From NCBI GenBank assembly GCA_024641475.1, contig JAHECZ010000030.1, forward strand, positions 1-32,125: a stretch of 32,125 nt of DNA. The letters are read 5' to 3'. The stretch's first letter is position 1. Every line of letters starts with the position of its first letter. Of this stretch, positions 15,340 through 23,679 are shown in pieces. The translations under genes and the position numbers were made by a program. The notes beneath the pieces were generated by a model. The model had not been told where the DNA came from and did no database searches. It saw only the letters and a program-made list of their open reading frames with translations. Source of the stretch: Gammaproteobacteria bacterium (GTDB lineage: Bacteria; Pseudomonadota; Gammaproteobacteria; UBA6429; Thiohalophilaceae).

Positions 15340-16707
15340 TTTTTTCGTTGGCCGTTGCCAGCCATCAAGCGTGATTTGCTTGGGACGCGTCAGTGTCAAT
15401 TTGCCTTCCGGCGCATTCTTGCTAATCACGGAGCCGGCACCGATGGTGGCGCCATCACCAATTTGCACCGGTGCAACCAGCACACTATTGGAGCCGGTTG
15501 AAGCATTGTCACCGATGATCGTCTGGTGTTTATTGATGCCATCATAATTCGCCGTGATCGTTCCGGCACCAATGTTAACTTTGCTGCCCATCGTGGTATC
15601 GCCGACATAACTCAAATGATTGACCTTGGAACCGGCACCAATCCGGGATTTTTTAATTTCCACAAAATTGCCAACGTGATTATCACCCTCTAACACTGCA
15701 CCGGGACGCAAGCGTGAATACGGCCCGACACGACTATGCGCACCGACGCTGGCTTCTTCGATCACACACATCGGCAGAATCTCGGCACCACTTTCTATTT
15801 GTGCATCCCGGATCACGCAGTTGGCACCAATCTGCACGTTATCGCCGATGATTACCTTGCCGGCGAACACCACATTGATATCCACGTTAACATCACGACC
15901 GAACTTTACTTCACCGCGAAAATCCACCCGCGCCGGATCGGCAAAGCTCACCCCTTGCGCCATGTACTGCTCTGCCAGCTGATGTTGATAAATGCGTTCC
16001 AGCTGTGCCAACTGGCTGCGGCTATTCACGCCTAACACTTCGGCTGCATTGGCAGGATGGGTGGTTGCAACGCTGATTCCAGCGTGTACCGCCATCGCAA
16101 TGATATCGGTCAGATAGTATTCGCCCTGGGCATTATCGGTCTGGAGTTGTCCCAACCAGTGGCGCAACTGTTTGCTATTGACGGCCAGAATACCGGTGTT
16201 GATTTCAGTAATGGTTTTTTGTTCTGCCGTGGTATCTTTTTCTTCGACGATACGTTCTACCTTGCCATGTTGATTTCGTACGATGCGGCCATAACCTTGT
16301 GGCTCAGCCAGATGCACGGTTAACACCGCCAGCGATCCATCTCCTGCCAGCCGCAATAATTCGCTTAAGGTGTTGTCCTGAATCAGCGGCACATCGCCAT
16401 ACAAGACTAACGTCAGTGATGCATCGCTTAACTTCGGCAAGGCCTGGCTGACGGCATGACCGGTGCCTAATTGTTGCGCCTGCTCCACCCACAGTAGCGA
16501 TTCGCGTTGTAAACATTGCTGCACCTGGGCGCCACCGTGTCCATAGACTACGATGATTTGTGCCGGTTTGAGTTTGTGTGCCGCATCAACCACATGTTGC
16601 AACAAGGGACGCCCCGCCAGCGGATGCAAGACTTTGGGCAACGCCGATTTCATGCGCGTACCGGCACCGGCAGCCAGGATGACAATATTTAAAGGTAGGC
16701 GCGCCAT
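15334..16707 (-). CDS. glmU: Bifunctional N-acetylglucosamine-1-phosphate uridyltransferase/glucosamine-1-phosphate acetyltransferase
   Basis: 457 residues. It acetylates glucosamine-1-phosphate and transfers UMP to give UDP-GlcNAc, the cytosolic precursor of peptidoglycan and lipid A. The pyrophosphorylase half begins with LAAGAGTRMKSALPKVLHPL and includes QLGTGHAV and YGDVPL; the C-terminal half is a left-handed parallel beta helix of hexapeptide repeats with GAGTITANYDG, HQTIIGD and IGAGSVI. Length and all main motifs match the family. The ATG lies nine bases after the FKBP-type gene's stop and has no clear Shine-Dalgarno, which suggests translational coupling to that gene. Together with glmS it forms the UDP-GlcNAc pathway pair. 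Confidence 0.98.
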   Translation of the reverse strand: MARLPLNIVILAAGAGTRMKSALPKVLHPLAGRPLLQHVVDAAHKLKPAQIIVVYGHGGAQVQQCLQRESLLWVEQAQQLGTGHAVSQALPKLSDASLTLVLYGDVPLIQDNTLSELLRLAGDGSLAVLTVHLAEPQGYGRIVRNQHGKVERIVEEKDTTAEQKTITEINTGILAVNSKQLRHWLGQLQTDNAQGEYYLTDIIAMAVHAGISVATTHPANAAEVLGVNSRSQLAQLERIYQHQLAEQYMAQGVSFADPARVDFRGEVKFGRDVNVDINVVFAGKVIIGDNVQIGANCVIRDAQIESGAEILPMCVIEEASVGAHSRVGPYSRLRPGAVLEGDNHVGNFVEIKKSRIGAGSKVNHLSYVGDTTMGSKVNIGAGTITANYDGINKHQTIIGDNASTGSNSVLVAPVQIGDGATIGAGSVISKNAPEGKLTLTRPKQITLDGWQRPTKKK

Positions 16708-16716
16708 GATTGTAAT

Positions 16717-17217
16717 TTATTGCATGCTGAACGGACCGGACATATCGATCACTTCACCGGTTTGTTTTTCTTGTTGAGTGACATCGCGTACGCCCACGAC
16801 AGTTAGGCGAAATAGCAAATCTTTACCCGCAAATGGATGATTGCCATCCAGGGTAATTTCACCGTTTTCAATTCGCGTCACGATCATCGTCTTGGTTTCA
16901 CCGTCTTCATTTTGAAACATCGCCTCTGCACCAACATGCCGGTAGCTTGGTGGCACATTATCAATGGCATCGGTAAACATTAAATCCGGATCAGCGGGAC
17001 CAAAGGCCTCATCGGCTGACAATGGCACCTCGATTTCTGCGCCGATGATTGCTCCGCTCATACCGGCTTCGATCTTGGGAAACATTTTGCCATCCACACC
17101 ATGAATATAGGACACCGGCAAGTCTGACTGCTCCAGTACCTGGCCAGCTGTATCGAGAATCGTATATGTAAAGGTAACGACTTTATTTTTGCCGATGCTA
17201 TCCTGGGAATTTTGCAC
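16717..17217 (-). CDS. FKBP-type peptidyl-prolyl isomerase, SlyD-like
   Basis: 166 residues from a GTG at 17217, preceded by GGCGGG; an upstream in-frame TTG at 17247 would overlap this site and is less likely. The FKBP core reads VVTFTYTILDTAGQVLEQSD, PVSYIHG, PKIEAGMSGAIIGAEIEV, followed by the insert-in-flap region (DEAFGPADPDLMF to NGEITLDGNHPFAGKDL) and a closing strand LLFRLTVVGVRDV. The phrase DGNHPFAGK is the SlyD/SlpA hallmark. The His-rich metal-binding tail of E. coli SlyD is missing. It assists proline-limited folding in the cytosol. Its stop is nine bases from the glmU start, so slyD-like, glmU and glmS look cotranscribed. Confidence 0.9.
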   Translation of the reverse strand: MQNSQDSIGKNKVVTFTYTILDTAGQVLEQSDLPVSYIHGVDGKMFPKIEAGMSGAIIGAEIEVPLSADEAFGPADPDLMFTDAIDNVPPSYRHVGAEAMFQNEDGETKTMIVTRIENGEITLDGNHPFAGKDLLFRLTVVGVRDVTQQEKQTGEVIDMSGPFSMQ

Positions 17218-17327
17218 TGTTATGAACCCGCCTGAAATGTGCCGCAACTGCGACCGTGAGACCTGAAAATACTTTTATTTCAATGGGTTATATTAACAAT
17301 CTGCCGGGTGGGCTGGCAAGAAGACAA

Positions 17328-17363
17328 ACGCTATATATAAGCTCTTGATTTATATATATAGCG
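17328..17363 (-). terminator. Candidate terminator hairpin after the TPR gene
   Basis: CGCTATATATA (17329-17339) and TATATATAGCG (17353-17363) form an 11-bp stem just past the TPR stop. The minus strand then reads GTTTGTCTTCTT, a poor T-tract, and the stem is AT-rich, so termination may be weak. A palindromic protein-binding site is an alternative. Confidence 0.45.
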
Positions 17364-17378
17364 TAGCGAGTGCATGGG

Positions 17379-18773
17379 CTACTTCACGGAGATATGTTCC
17401 GACCAATTCCCTTCGGGTAAAAATTCTGCTTCTGCCTGTAATTTGTCCGCTTCAGTCGTGCGGCCCAAGACACGCAAAATCTGCACTTTCAGCAAGGACG
17501 AATCGCGCGCCTCAGGACTGAGTTTGAGTGCCGTTTCAACGGCCAGCAAGGCGGCTGCATCCTGCTTGCTCAGAAATAGTGCCATAGCCAGATTGTGCCA
17601 GCCTTTCTGATAGGTCGGGTCCACGCGCACCGTGGTTGCAAAGTGCTGCTGGGCGTCCGCATATGAGCCGCGACGGGCCAGGATCACGCCCAGATCATCA
17701 TGGGCTTCGGCATTCGCGGGATTCAACGCAATCGCCTTGCGCAAGTCGAGTTCGGCACTGGCCTCATCACCTTTCCACAAATAACGCACCCCACGCTTGG
17801 TGTAAGCGCGTGACTCCTGCGGATGACGTTCAATATATACCGTCAAGTCAGCAATCCCCGCATCGATATACCCGGCTCTGCCGTTGGCAAGACCACGACC
17901 AAAATACGCCGCATCCGCATGAGTGTCATATTTTATTGCCCGACTGAAATCTTCAATTGCCGCTTCAAAGTCATGCATTTCAAAATATGCATCACCACGC
18001 CGGATAAGTTTCTGCGTATCGTGTGGCGACTTGAGTAACTGTGCAGTCAGTTCTGCGATGTCGAGTTCAACCTGTTCGGCACTGCGTGCGGCCTTATCAT
18101 TGACCGTTAACTCGATTGCAGGGTGCAGATACTTGTCAGCCTCAACGGGCAAATCACCAAAACACTGCTGATAGCGTTTGCTCGCCAGTAATTTCTTGTT
18201 GGCATACGGCCCGCTGATCTCATCTTCTTCCAGCGACAAAATAATTTCATCACTGCCATCATCGAGTTTGCACTGCTCATAGATACGATTACCGGAGGCA
18301 TCAAACTGACGGAAACCATGCAAGCCTGCGGCGTAATGATGCAAGTTTATGAATGTTGAAATTGGCGCATTGCGATATTTGGGTAAATATGCCGCCAGAT
18401 AGTCACGTGTCAGCTTGCCGTTGTTGGCATAAATGAATACTTCGATTTGATGGATTTTATCGGGTGACTTTGTCTCGCGTTGTACGCGACTCAACAACCT
18501 GTCAGGTTCTGCACTGAAATAACTGGTTTGTTGATAGAATTCCGGCAGTTGATAATAACCACCTGGCTCTTGCGTGGTCCGGACTGATTTTGCTTCGATT
18601 TGTTTACTATGCACACTGACCAATTCGTCAAAAAAATTATTCCACTGCTGGACTTTATTCTGATCGGCTTTTAAAACGGTACGCTTGAGTTCCTCGGCAG
18701 CGTTTGTTGGCAATACCACTGCGTACAGCATTGCCATCGCTATAAACCAATTGATAGGATTTTTATACGACAT
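17379..18773 (-). CDS. Secreted protein with C-terminal TPR repeats
   Basis: 464 residues. A signal peptide is visible (FIAMAMLYAVVLPTNAA, cleavage probably after TNA-A). Residues 30-220 hold an unrecognised domain with IEVFIYANNGKLTRDYLAAY and a Cys pair around YEQCKLDDGSDE and RYQQCFGD that could form a periplasmic disulfide. Residues about 230-445 form five to six TPR repeats (for example RGDAYFEMHDFEAAIEDFSR and AEAHDDLGVILARRGSYADA), scaffold units for protein contacts. GGAGGGG precedes the ATG. It follows the DsrE-like gene on the same strand, separated by a 210-base leader with a strong terminator-like hairpin, so its expression may be uncoupled or attenuated. Role unknown; envelope-stress function is a guess from the nearby ECF sigma factor. 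Confidence 0.85.
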   Translation of the reverse strand: MSYKNPINWFIAMAMLYAVVLPTNAAEELKRTVLKADQNKVQQWNNFFDELVSVHSKQIEAKSVRTTQEPGGYYQLPEFYQQTSYFSAEPDRLLSRVQRETKSPDKIHQIEVFIYANNGKLTRDYLAAYLPKYRNAPISTFINLHHYAAGLHGFRQFDASGNRIYEQCKLDDGSDEIILSLEEDEISGPYANKKLLASKRYQQCFGDLPVEADKYLHPAIELTVNDKAARSAEQVELDIAELTAQLLKSPHDTQKLIRRGDAYFEMHDFEAAIEDFSRAIKYDTHADAAYFGRGLANGRAGYIDAGIADLTVYIERHPQESRAYTKRGVRYLWKGDEASAELDLRKAIALNPANAEAHDDLGVILARRGSYADAQQHFATTVRVDPTYQKGWHNLAMALFLSKQDAAALLAVETALKLSPEARDSSLLKVQILRVLGRTTEADKLQAEAEFLPEGNWSEHISVK

Positions 18774-18816
18774 TTCCCCTCCATATCGTTACATTACTTA
18801 ATAGTATGTTAATTTC

Positions 18817-18856
18817 AAAAAAAAGCGACACGCCCCGGAGAGGAATGGCGTGCCGC
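18817..18856 (-). terminator. Strong intrinsic terminator or attenuator before the TPR gene
   Basis: On the minus strand GCGGCACGCC (18856-18847) and GGCGTGTCGC (18834-18825) form a 10-bp stem with one G-U pair, followed by eight T residues (18824-18817). It ends the DsrE-like transcript or attenuates read-through into the TPR gene. Confidence 0.85.
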
Positions 18857-18930
18857 AATTACATTTGCAGGCTATTAATACCTCTCCGCTACTGCCGGGA
18901 AAAGGTGGTAAAGCACCATTCGCTCCGGCA
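18817..18930 (-). promoter_or_regulatory. Structured leader upstream of the TPR gene
   Basis: Besides the terminator hairpin the minus strand can form TGCCGG (18930-18925) with CCGGCA (18898-18893), enclosing a GGTG/CACC hairpin, and CGGAGAGG (18888-18881) with CCTCTCCG (18843-18836). The last partner is the loop of the terminator, so an upstream segment can pair with it, as in attenuators and riboswitches. I do not recognise a known riboswitch class. Confidence 0.5.
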
Positions 18931-18983
18931 TATGTTTCCTCGCTGTCTTTTAAAACACTTTTGATCTGACGGAAATTTATTTT

Positions 18984-19439
18984 CTAGGGGCGGATATAAC
19001 TATATCCCTGCTCCTGCAATTCAATGATTCGCTTAACGCCCGCGGGTACGATTTTTACACCTTGTACCAGTTTCGGCTCATTACCGGTTTTTGCCTTGAC
19101 ACTGCTCATGGTATTACCGCAGGCACTGAAATGAATATCCTGCTTGGCCAAACTGGCTACCCGCTCCTTTTGTTTGCCGGGATCGGTCAAAATCGATAGA
19201 CCCGGTCCATAAGCTACGATTTCGATATCGATATTTTCGGGGCCGTATTCTTTTTGGAGATTGACCGCATTATTCAGCGCCAACGCCTGGGTTTTTTCAT
19301 CATCGCTACTGACCTGAATCACCAGTTTGTGCTCGGCCATGGACTTTTCCGCTGCAAAACCTTGCGGCATAGCCGCAGCTATCCCCAGTAAGACCGCCAA
19401 CAGCGGTGACAACTGCCTTGATTTTGTTAACAATTTCAT
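18984..19439 (-). CDS. Secreted DsrE-like protein, paralogous to the anti-sigma sensor domain
   Basis: 151 residues with a clear signal peptide (SPLLAVLLGIAAAMPQGFAA, cleavage near residue 30). The mature part follows the DsrE/DsrF-like alternating fold: KLVIQVSSDDEKTQALALNN, IDIEIVAYGPGLSIL, a helix, FSACGNTMSSV with the only Cys (107), VKIVPAGVKRIIELQEQGY. Cytoplasmic DsrE-family proteins carry persulfides on a Cys at a similar position; export to the periplasm is found in a subset. The same pattern, including ACG and the final Y-x-R-x ending, recurs in the C-terminus of the anti-sigma protein at 20123-20845. AGGAG precedes the ATG at 19439. A promoter-like motif facing it is listed separately. 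Confidence 0.88.
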   Translation of the reverse strand: MKLLTKSRQLSPLLAVLLGIAAAMPQGFAAEKSMAEHKLVIQVSSDDEKTQALALNNAVNLQKEYGPENIDIEIVAYGPGLSILTDPGKQKERVASLAKQDIHFSACGNTMSSVKAKTGNEPKLVQGVKIVPAGVKRIIELQEQGYSYIRP

Positions 19440-19477
19440 TCGATTACTCCTCGCTCATAGTAAGTTTGTGTGGGATT

Positions 19478-19504
19478 AACGCGGCAACTGGCTGATTTAT
19501 TCCC
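19478..19504 (-). promoter_or_regulatory. Candidate ECF-type promoter for the DsrE-like gene
   Basis: On the minus strand GGGAATAAA (19504-19496) is followed by CGTT (19481-19478), about 40 bases before the start codon at 19439. The motif pair resembles a -35/-10 set of an ECF sigma factor (GGAA and CGT) and nearly matches the one facing the sigma gene. Confidence 0.55.
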
Positions 19505-19521
19505 GCCAAATCGACTTATTT

Positions 19522-19547
19522 GGGAATAAAATCACGCGTCAGACGTC
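19522..19547 (+). promoter_or_regulatory. Candidate autoregulatory ECF-type promoter of the sigma gene
   Basis: GGGAATAAA at 19522-19530 and CGTC at 19544-19547 stand 37 bases before the sigma start codon. ECF promoters commonly read GGAA, a spacer near 16-17 bases, then CGTC/GTC, and many ECF genes control themselves. Confidence 0.6.
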
Positions 19548-19583
19548 ATTGGCTGATATCACAGGAAAATACGGTCATATACG

Positions 19584-20126
19584 ATGTTTCAACTTTTTGG
19601 TAATACCCGTCAATTTCAGCAACAACTCGCTGCTCAATGGCAGACGCTATATCGTGTTGCCTATTCCTGGACGCATGATCGTCATCTCTCCGCCGACCTG
19701 GCCCAGGAAACGATCACACGCGCACTGCAACAACGTGAAAAATTTACCGACGAGCATCATCTGCAATTATGGTTATTTCGCGTGATGGCCAATTGCTGGC
19801 ACGATACTTTTCGAAGACGTCGCCGCACCGAAGATATCCAGGATGACTTATTGGTTGATCCGTCCATCCAACCCGATGAATTAACCCAACAACAACTGAT
19901 TGTGCAGCGCGTGCGGCGCGCTATCGCCACGCTGAATTTCGATCAACGCCAGGTAATCACGCTGGTGGCATTGCAGGACTGCTCTTATCTTGAGGCCGCC
20001 ACGATTTTGAGTATTCCGGTTGGTACTGTCATGAGCCGTATTTGTCGGGCCCGGCAACAACTACAGGAAGTCTTGCAGGATTTACACAATGATGCGATGA
20101 GTAACCGCGTCTGGAGAATCAAATGA
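19584..20126 (+). CDS. ECF-type RNA polymerase sigma factor
   Basis: 180 residues. Region 2 spans about 18-82 (LYRVAYSWTHDRHLSADLAQ, ITRALQQREKF, LWLFRVMANCWHDTFRRRRR), region 4 about 108-170 (LNFDQRQVITLVALQDCSYL, EAATILSIPVGTVMSRICRA) with the typical helix-turn-helix; no region 3 or extra C-terminal domain. It directs RNA polymerase to a small regulon. Its TGA overlaps the ATG of the anti-sigma gene (ATGA), the usual arrangement for a sigma/anti-sigma pair. No strong Shine-Dalgarno precedes its ATG. Likely targets are itself and the divergent DsrE-like gene, from the shared motif in the intergenic region. Confidence 0.95.
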   Translation: MFQLFGNTRQFQQQLAAQWQTLYRVAYSWTHDRHLSADLAQETITRALQQREKFTDEHHLQLWLFRVMANCWHDTFRRRRRTEDIQDDLLVDPSIQPDELTQQQLIVQRVRRAIATLNFDQRQVITLVALQDCSYLEAATILSIPVGTVMSRICRARQQLQEVLQDLHNDAMSNRVWRIK

Positions 20127-20845
20127 CACACGACGAACCGATTTCCGATCAGCAACTCAATGCGTTTGTTGATAACGAGCTCGATAATAGCGAGCGAGCG
20201 CGCATTTTGCAGGCGACCCAGAACGATCCACAACTCGCCGCCAGATTGGCGCAACTACAACAACTCACCGATCTCGTCAAGCTGGGTTATCAACAACCAC
20301 CCGCTGCACCATCGCTACGCTATCAACAATTGCCAGGCACAGCGATGCGTGGCTGGCAGGCCCTGGCAGCGAGCGCGTTGTTAATTATTGGCATGACGAC
20401 TGGCTGGTATCTGCATTCATCCTCGCACAGTACCACTGCGCCGTTAACCAATTTAGCGCAACTGAATGTGGCACAACCGGGTAATGATAAAATTCTGATT
20501 CATATTAATAATATGGACCAACTCAAGATCGATAATGCGCTGCAGGAAGCGGATCAACTCCTGAGCAATGCAGAACATTCGGGCAAGGATTTACAAGTGG
20601 AAATTCTCGCCAACGCCGAAGGTCTCGGCGTGTTACGTCACAGCTCACCCTATGCCCGCCGCATCAATCAACTCGCCAGCAAGCATGGCAACGTCAGCTT
20701 CCGTGCTTGCGGATTTGCGATTCAACACGCGCAACTCAAGGAAGGTCATGAAATTAAATTGTTACCCGAAGCTCAACCGGTGGATGCGGCGTTGGAGGAA
20801 ATTCTGCGTAAATTGAAATCCGGTTGGTTGTATGTGCGTGCTTAA
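20123..20845 (+). CDS. Membrane anti-sigma factor with periplasmic DsrE-like sensor domain
   Basis: 240 residues. The N-terminal 55 residues (ISDQQLNAFVDNELDNSERA, QNDPQLAARLAQLQQL) match the cytosolic sigma-binding part of anti-sigma factors, but without the HxxxCxxC zinc motif. One membrane helix follows at about 77-97 (GWQALAASALLIIGMTTGWYL-like). Residues 122-240 lie outside the membrane and resemble a DsrE-like domain: KILIHINNMDQLKIDNALQE, LQVEILANAEGLGVL, VSFRACGFAI with the only Cys (196), LKSGWLYVRA. The same order and Cys are found in the secreted protein encoded at 18984-19439. A periplasmic redox, sulfur or protein signal could thus release the sigma factor; this is inference. The ATGA overlap with the sigma gene indicates coupling. 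Confidence 0.9.
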   Translation: MTHDEPISDQQLNAFVDNELDNSERARILQATQNDPQLAARLAQLQQLTDLVKLGYQQPPAAPSLRYQQLPGTAMRGWQALAASALLIIGMTTGWYLHSSSHSTTAPLTNLAQLNVAQPGNDKILIHINNMDQLKIDNALQEADQLLSNAEHSGKDLQVEILANAEGLGVLRHSSPYARRINQLASKHGNVSFRACGFAIQHAQLKEGHEIKLLPEAQPVDAALEEILRKLKSGWLYVRA

Positions 20846-20856
20846 TCTTGTCTGCA

Positions 20857-20887
20857 ATAAAAAAGGCAGCCTGAGCTGCCTTTTTTA
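20857..20887. terminator. Bidirectional intrinsic terminator
   Basis: A run of A residues, GGCAGC (20865-20870), loop CTGA, GCTGCC (20875-20880), and a run of T residues. It lies between the convergent anti-sigma and atpC genes and should stop transcription from both sides. Confidence 0.92.
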
Positions 20888-20906
20888 ATCACGTTAAGTT
20901 AATGAC

Positions 20907-21332
20907 TTAACCTTTGAGTTTCTTGCGGGCCCGTTGAATCGTTTGCAATTGTGCAACGGCTTGCGCCAGTTGTGACAGTGCTTCGGCTTCTTCCATGTCG
21001 CCGCTTTTATCCTTGAGGGCTTGTTCGGCGGCTTGTTTGGCCTGCAATGCGGCGGCTTCGTCGAGATCATGGGCACGCACGGCGGTGTCGGACAGGATCG
21101 TCACGGTCAGTGGTTGCACTTCCAGAATACCGCCGGATACGTAGATCGATTCTTCTTCACCGCCCTGTTTCTGGATGCGCACTTCGCCGGGTTTGAGCGT
21201 GGTGATCATCTGGGTGTGTTGCGGGTAAATGCCCACTTCACCCAGCGCCGCCGGTGCCACCACCATTTCGGCCAGGCCGGAATACAGCGAGTGTTCCGCG
21301 CTAACGATATCAACATGCATGGTCATAGCCAT
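20907..21332 (-). CDS. atpC: F1F0 ATP synthase subunit epsilon
   Basis: 141 residues. Epsilon is part of the central stalk of F1 and can brake ATP hydrolysis. The N-terminal beta sandwich ([57 protein letters not shown]) and the C-terminal helical hairpin ([16 protein letters not shown] onward) are both present at normal length. The ATG at 21332 follows AGGGGC. It is the last gene of the atp operon and ends 20 bases from the bidirectional terminator. Confidence 0.97.
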   Translation of the reverse strand: MAMTMHVDIVSAEHSLYSGLAEMVVAPAALGEVGIYPQHTQMITTLKPGEVRIQKQGGEEESIYVSGGILEVQPLTVTILSDTAVRAHDLDEAAALQAKQAAEQALKDKSGDMEEAEALSQLAQAVAQLQTIQRARKKLKG

Positions 21333-21347
21333 AGTGTAGCCCCTAAA

Positions 21348-22736
<1,389 letters not shown>

Positions 22737-22760
22737 CTAATTTCTGAATTCATTTAGTGG

Positions 22761-22800
22761 GTCGGTCTTCTGACCGACAACCGTTGGGCAATCGCCCAAC
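22761..22800. repeat. Tandem palindromic (REP-like) hairpins in the atpG-atpD gap
   Basis: GTCGGTC-TTCT-GACCGAC at 22761-22778 and GTTGGGC-AATC-GCCCAAC at 22783-22800 are two perfect 7-bp stems with four-base loops in a row. This resembles the short GC-rich palindromes of REP-type intergenic repeats. In the atp operon transcript they may act as stability or processing sites. Confidence 0.75.
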
Positions 22801-22812
22801 CTACATCTATCT

Positions 22813-23679
22813 TTAAATTGCGGCCGCACCGGCCACGATTTCGGAAATTTCCTGGGTAATCGCCGCCTGGCGCGCCTTGTTGTAGGACAGCTGCAGGTCA
22901 TCGATCAATTGACCGGCGTTATCCGATGCCGATTTCATCGCGACCATACGTGATGCCATTTCACAGGCGACGTTTTCCACCACGCCCTGATACACCAATG
23001 ATTCGATATAACGCACCATCAGGCTATCGAGAATTTCCTTGGCACCGGGTTCATAGATATAGTCCCAGTGGTGCTTGAGATGGGTTTCTTCTTGAATCGA
23101 TGTGACCGGCAACAATTGATCAATACGCGGTGATTGCGTCATGGTATTAACAAATTCATTGAACACCAGATACAGACGATCGATCTCACCGGCGTTATAC
23201 GCATCCAGCATCACCTTCACCGGACCGATGATCGCGGTCACACTCGGGGCATCACCCAGTTGCACGGTTTGCGCACGGATATCGCCCTTCATGCGTTTGA
23301 AAAAACCCACTGCCTTGCGGCCGATGGTGCAGTAACTGGTTGCCACACCCTGTTCACGCCATTGCTTCATGTGCAGCAAGGTGGCCTTGAATTCATTATT
23401 GTTCAGGCCGCCGCACAGACCACGATCCGAGGCAATAATGATGTAGCCGACGCGTTTGACGTTGTCGCGATTTTGCAAATACGGATGTTTGTACTCGGTA
23501 TGTGCAAAGGCCAGATGATGTATCACTTGCCGCATTTTTTGCGAATACGGACGGGTCGCGCTCATGCGATCCTGGGCCTTGCGCATCTTGCTCGCGGCCA
23601 CCATTTCCATGGCGCGCGTGATCTTCTGCGTGTTCTTCACGCTCTTGATCTTGCTGCGGATTTCTTTGCTACCGGCCAT
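22813..23679 (-). CDS. atpG: F1F0 ATP synthase subunit gamma
   Basis: 288 residues; the rotating central shaft of F1. The N-terminal helix [20 protein letters not shown], the Rossmann-like middle ([19 protein letters not shown]) and the C-terminal helix ([20 protein letters not shown]) are all present, in length typical for proteobacteria. The ATG overlaps the last base of the atpA stop codon (TAATG), so the two are translationally coupled. Confidence 0.98.
   Translation of the reverse strand: MAGSKEIRSKIKSVKNTQKITRAMEMVAASKMRKAQDRMSATRPYSQKMRQVIHHLAFAHTEYKHPYLQNRDNVKRVGYIIIASDRGLCGGLNNNEFKATLLHMKQWREQGVATSYCTIGRKAVGFFKRMKGDIRAQTVQLGDAPSVTAIIGPVKVMLDAYNAGEIDRLYLVFNEFVNTMTQSPRIDQLLPVTSIQEETHLKHHWDYIYEPGAKEILDSLMVRYIESLVYQGVVENVACEMASRMVAMKSASDNAGQLIDDLQLSYNKARQAAITQEISEIVAGAAAI

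Noticed and set aside
18825-18930. Known riboswitch classes (cobalamin, TPP, glycine, fluoride) in the leader of the TPR gene
   Set aside because: None of the conserved core sequences of these classes is seen, so it is listed only as an unnamed structured leader.
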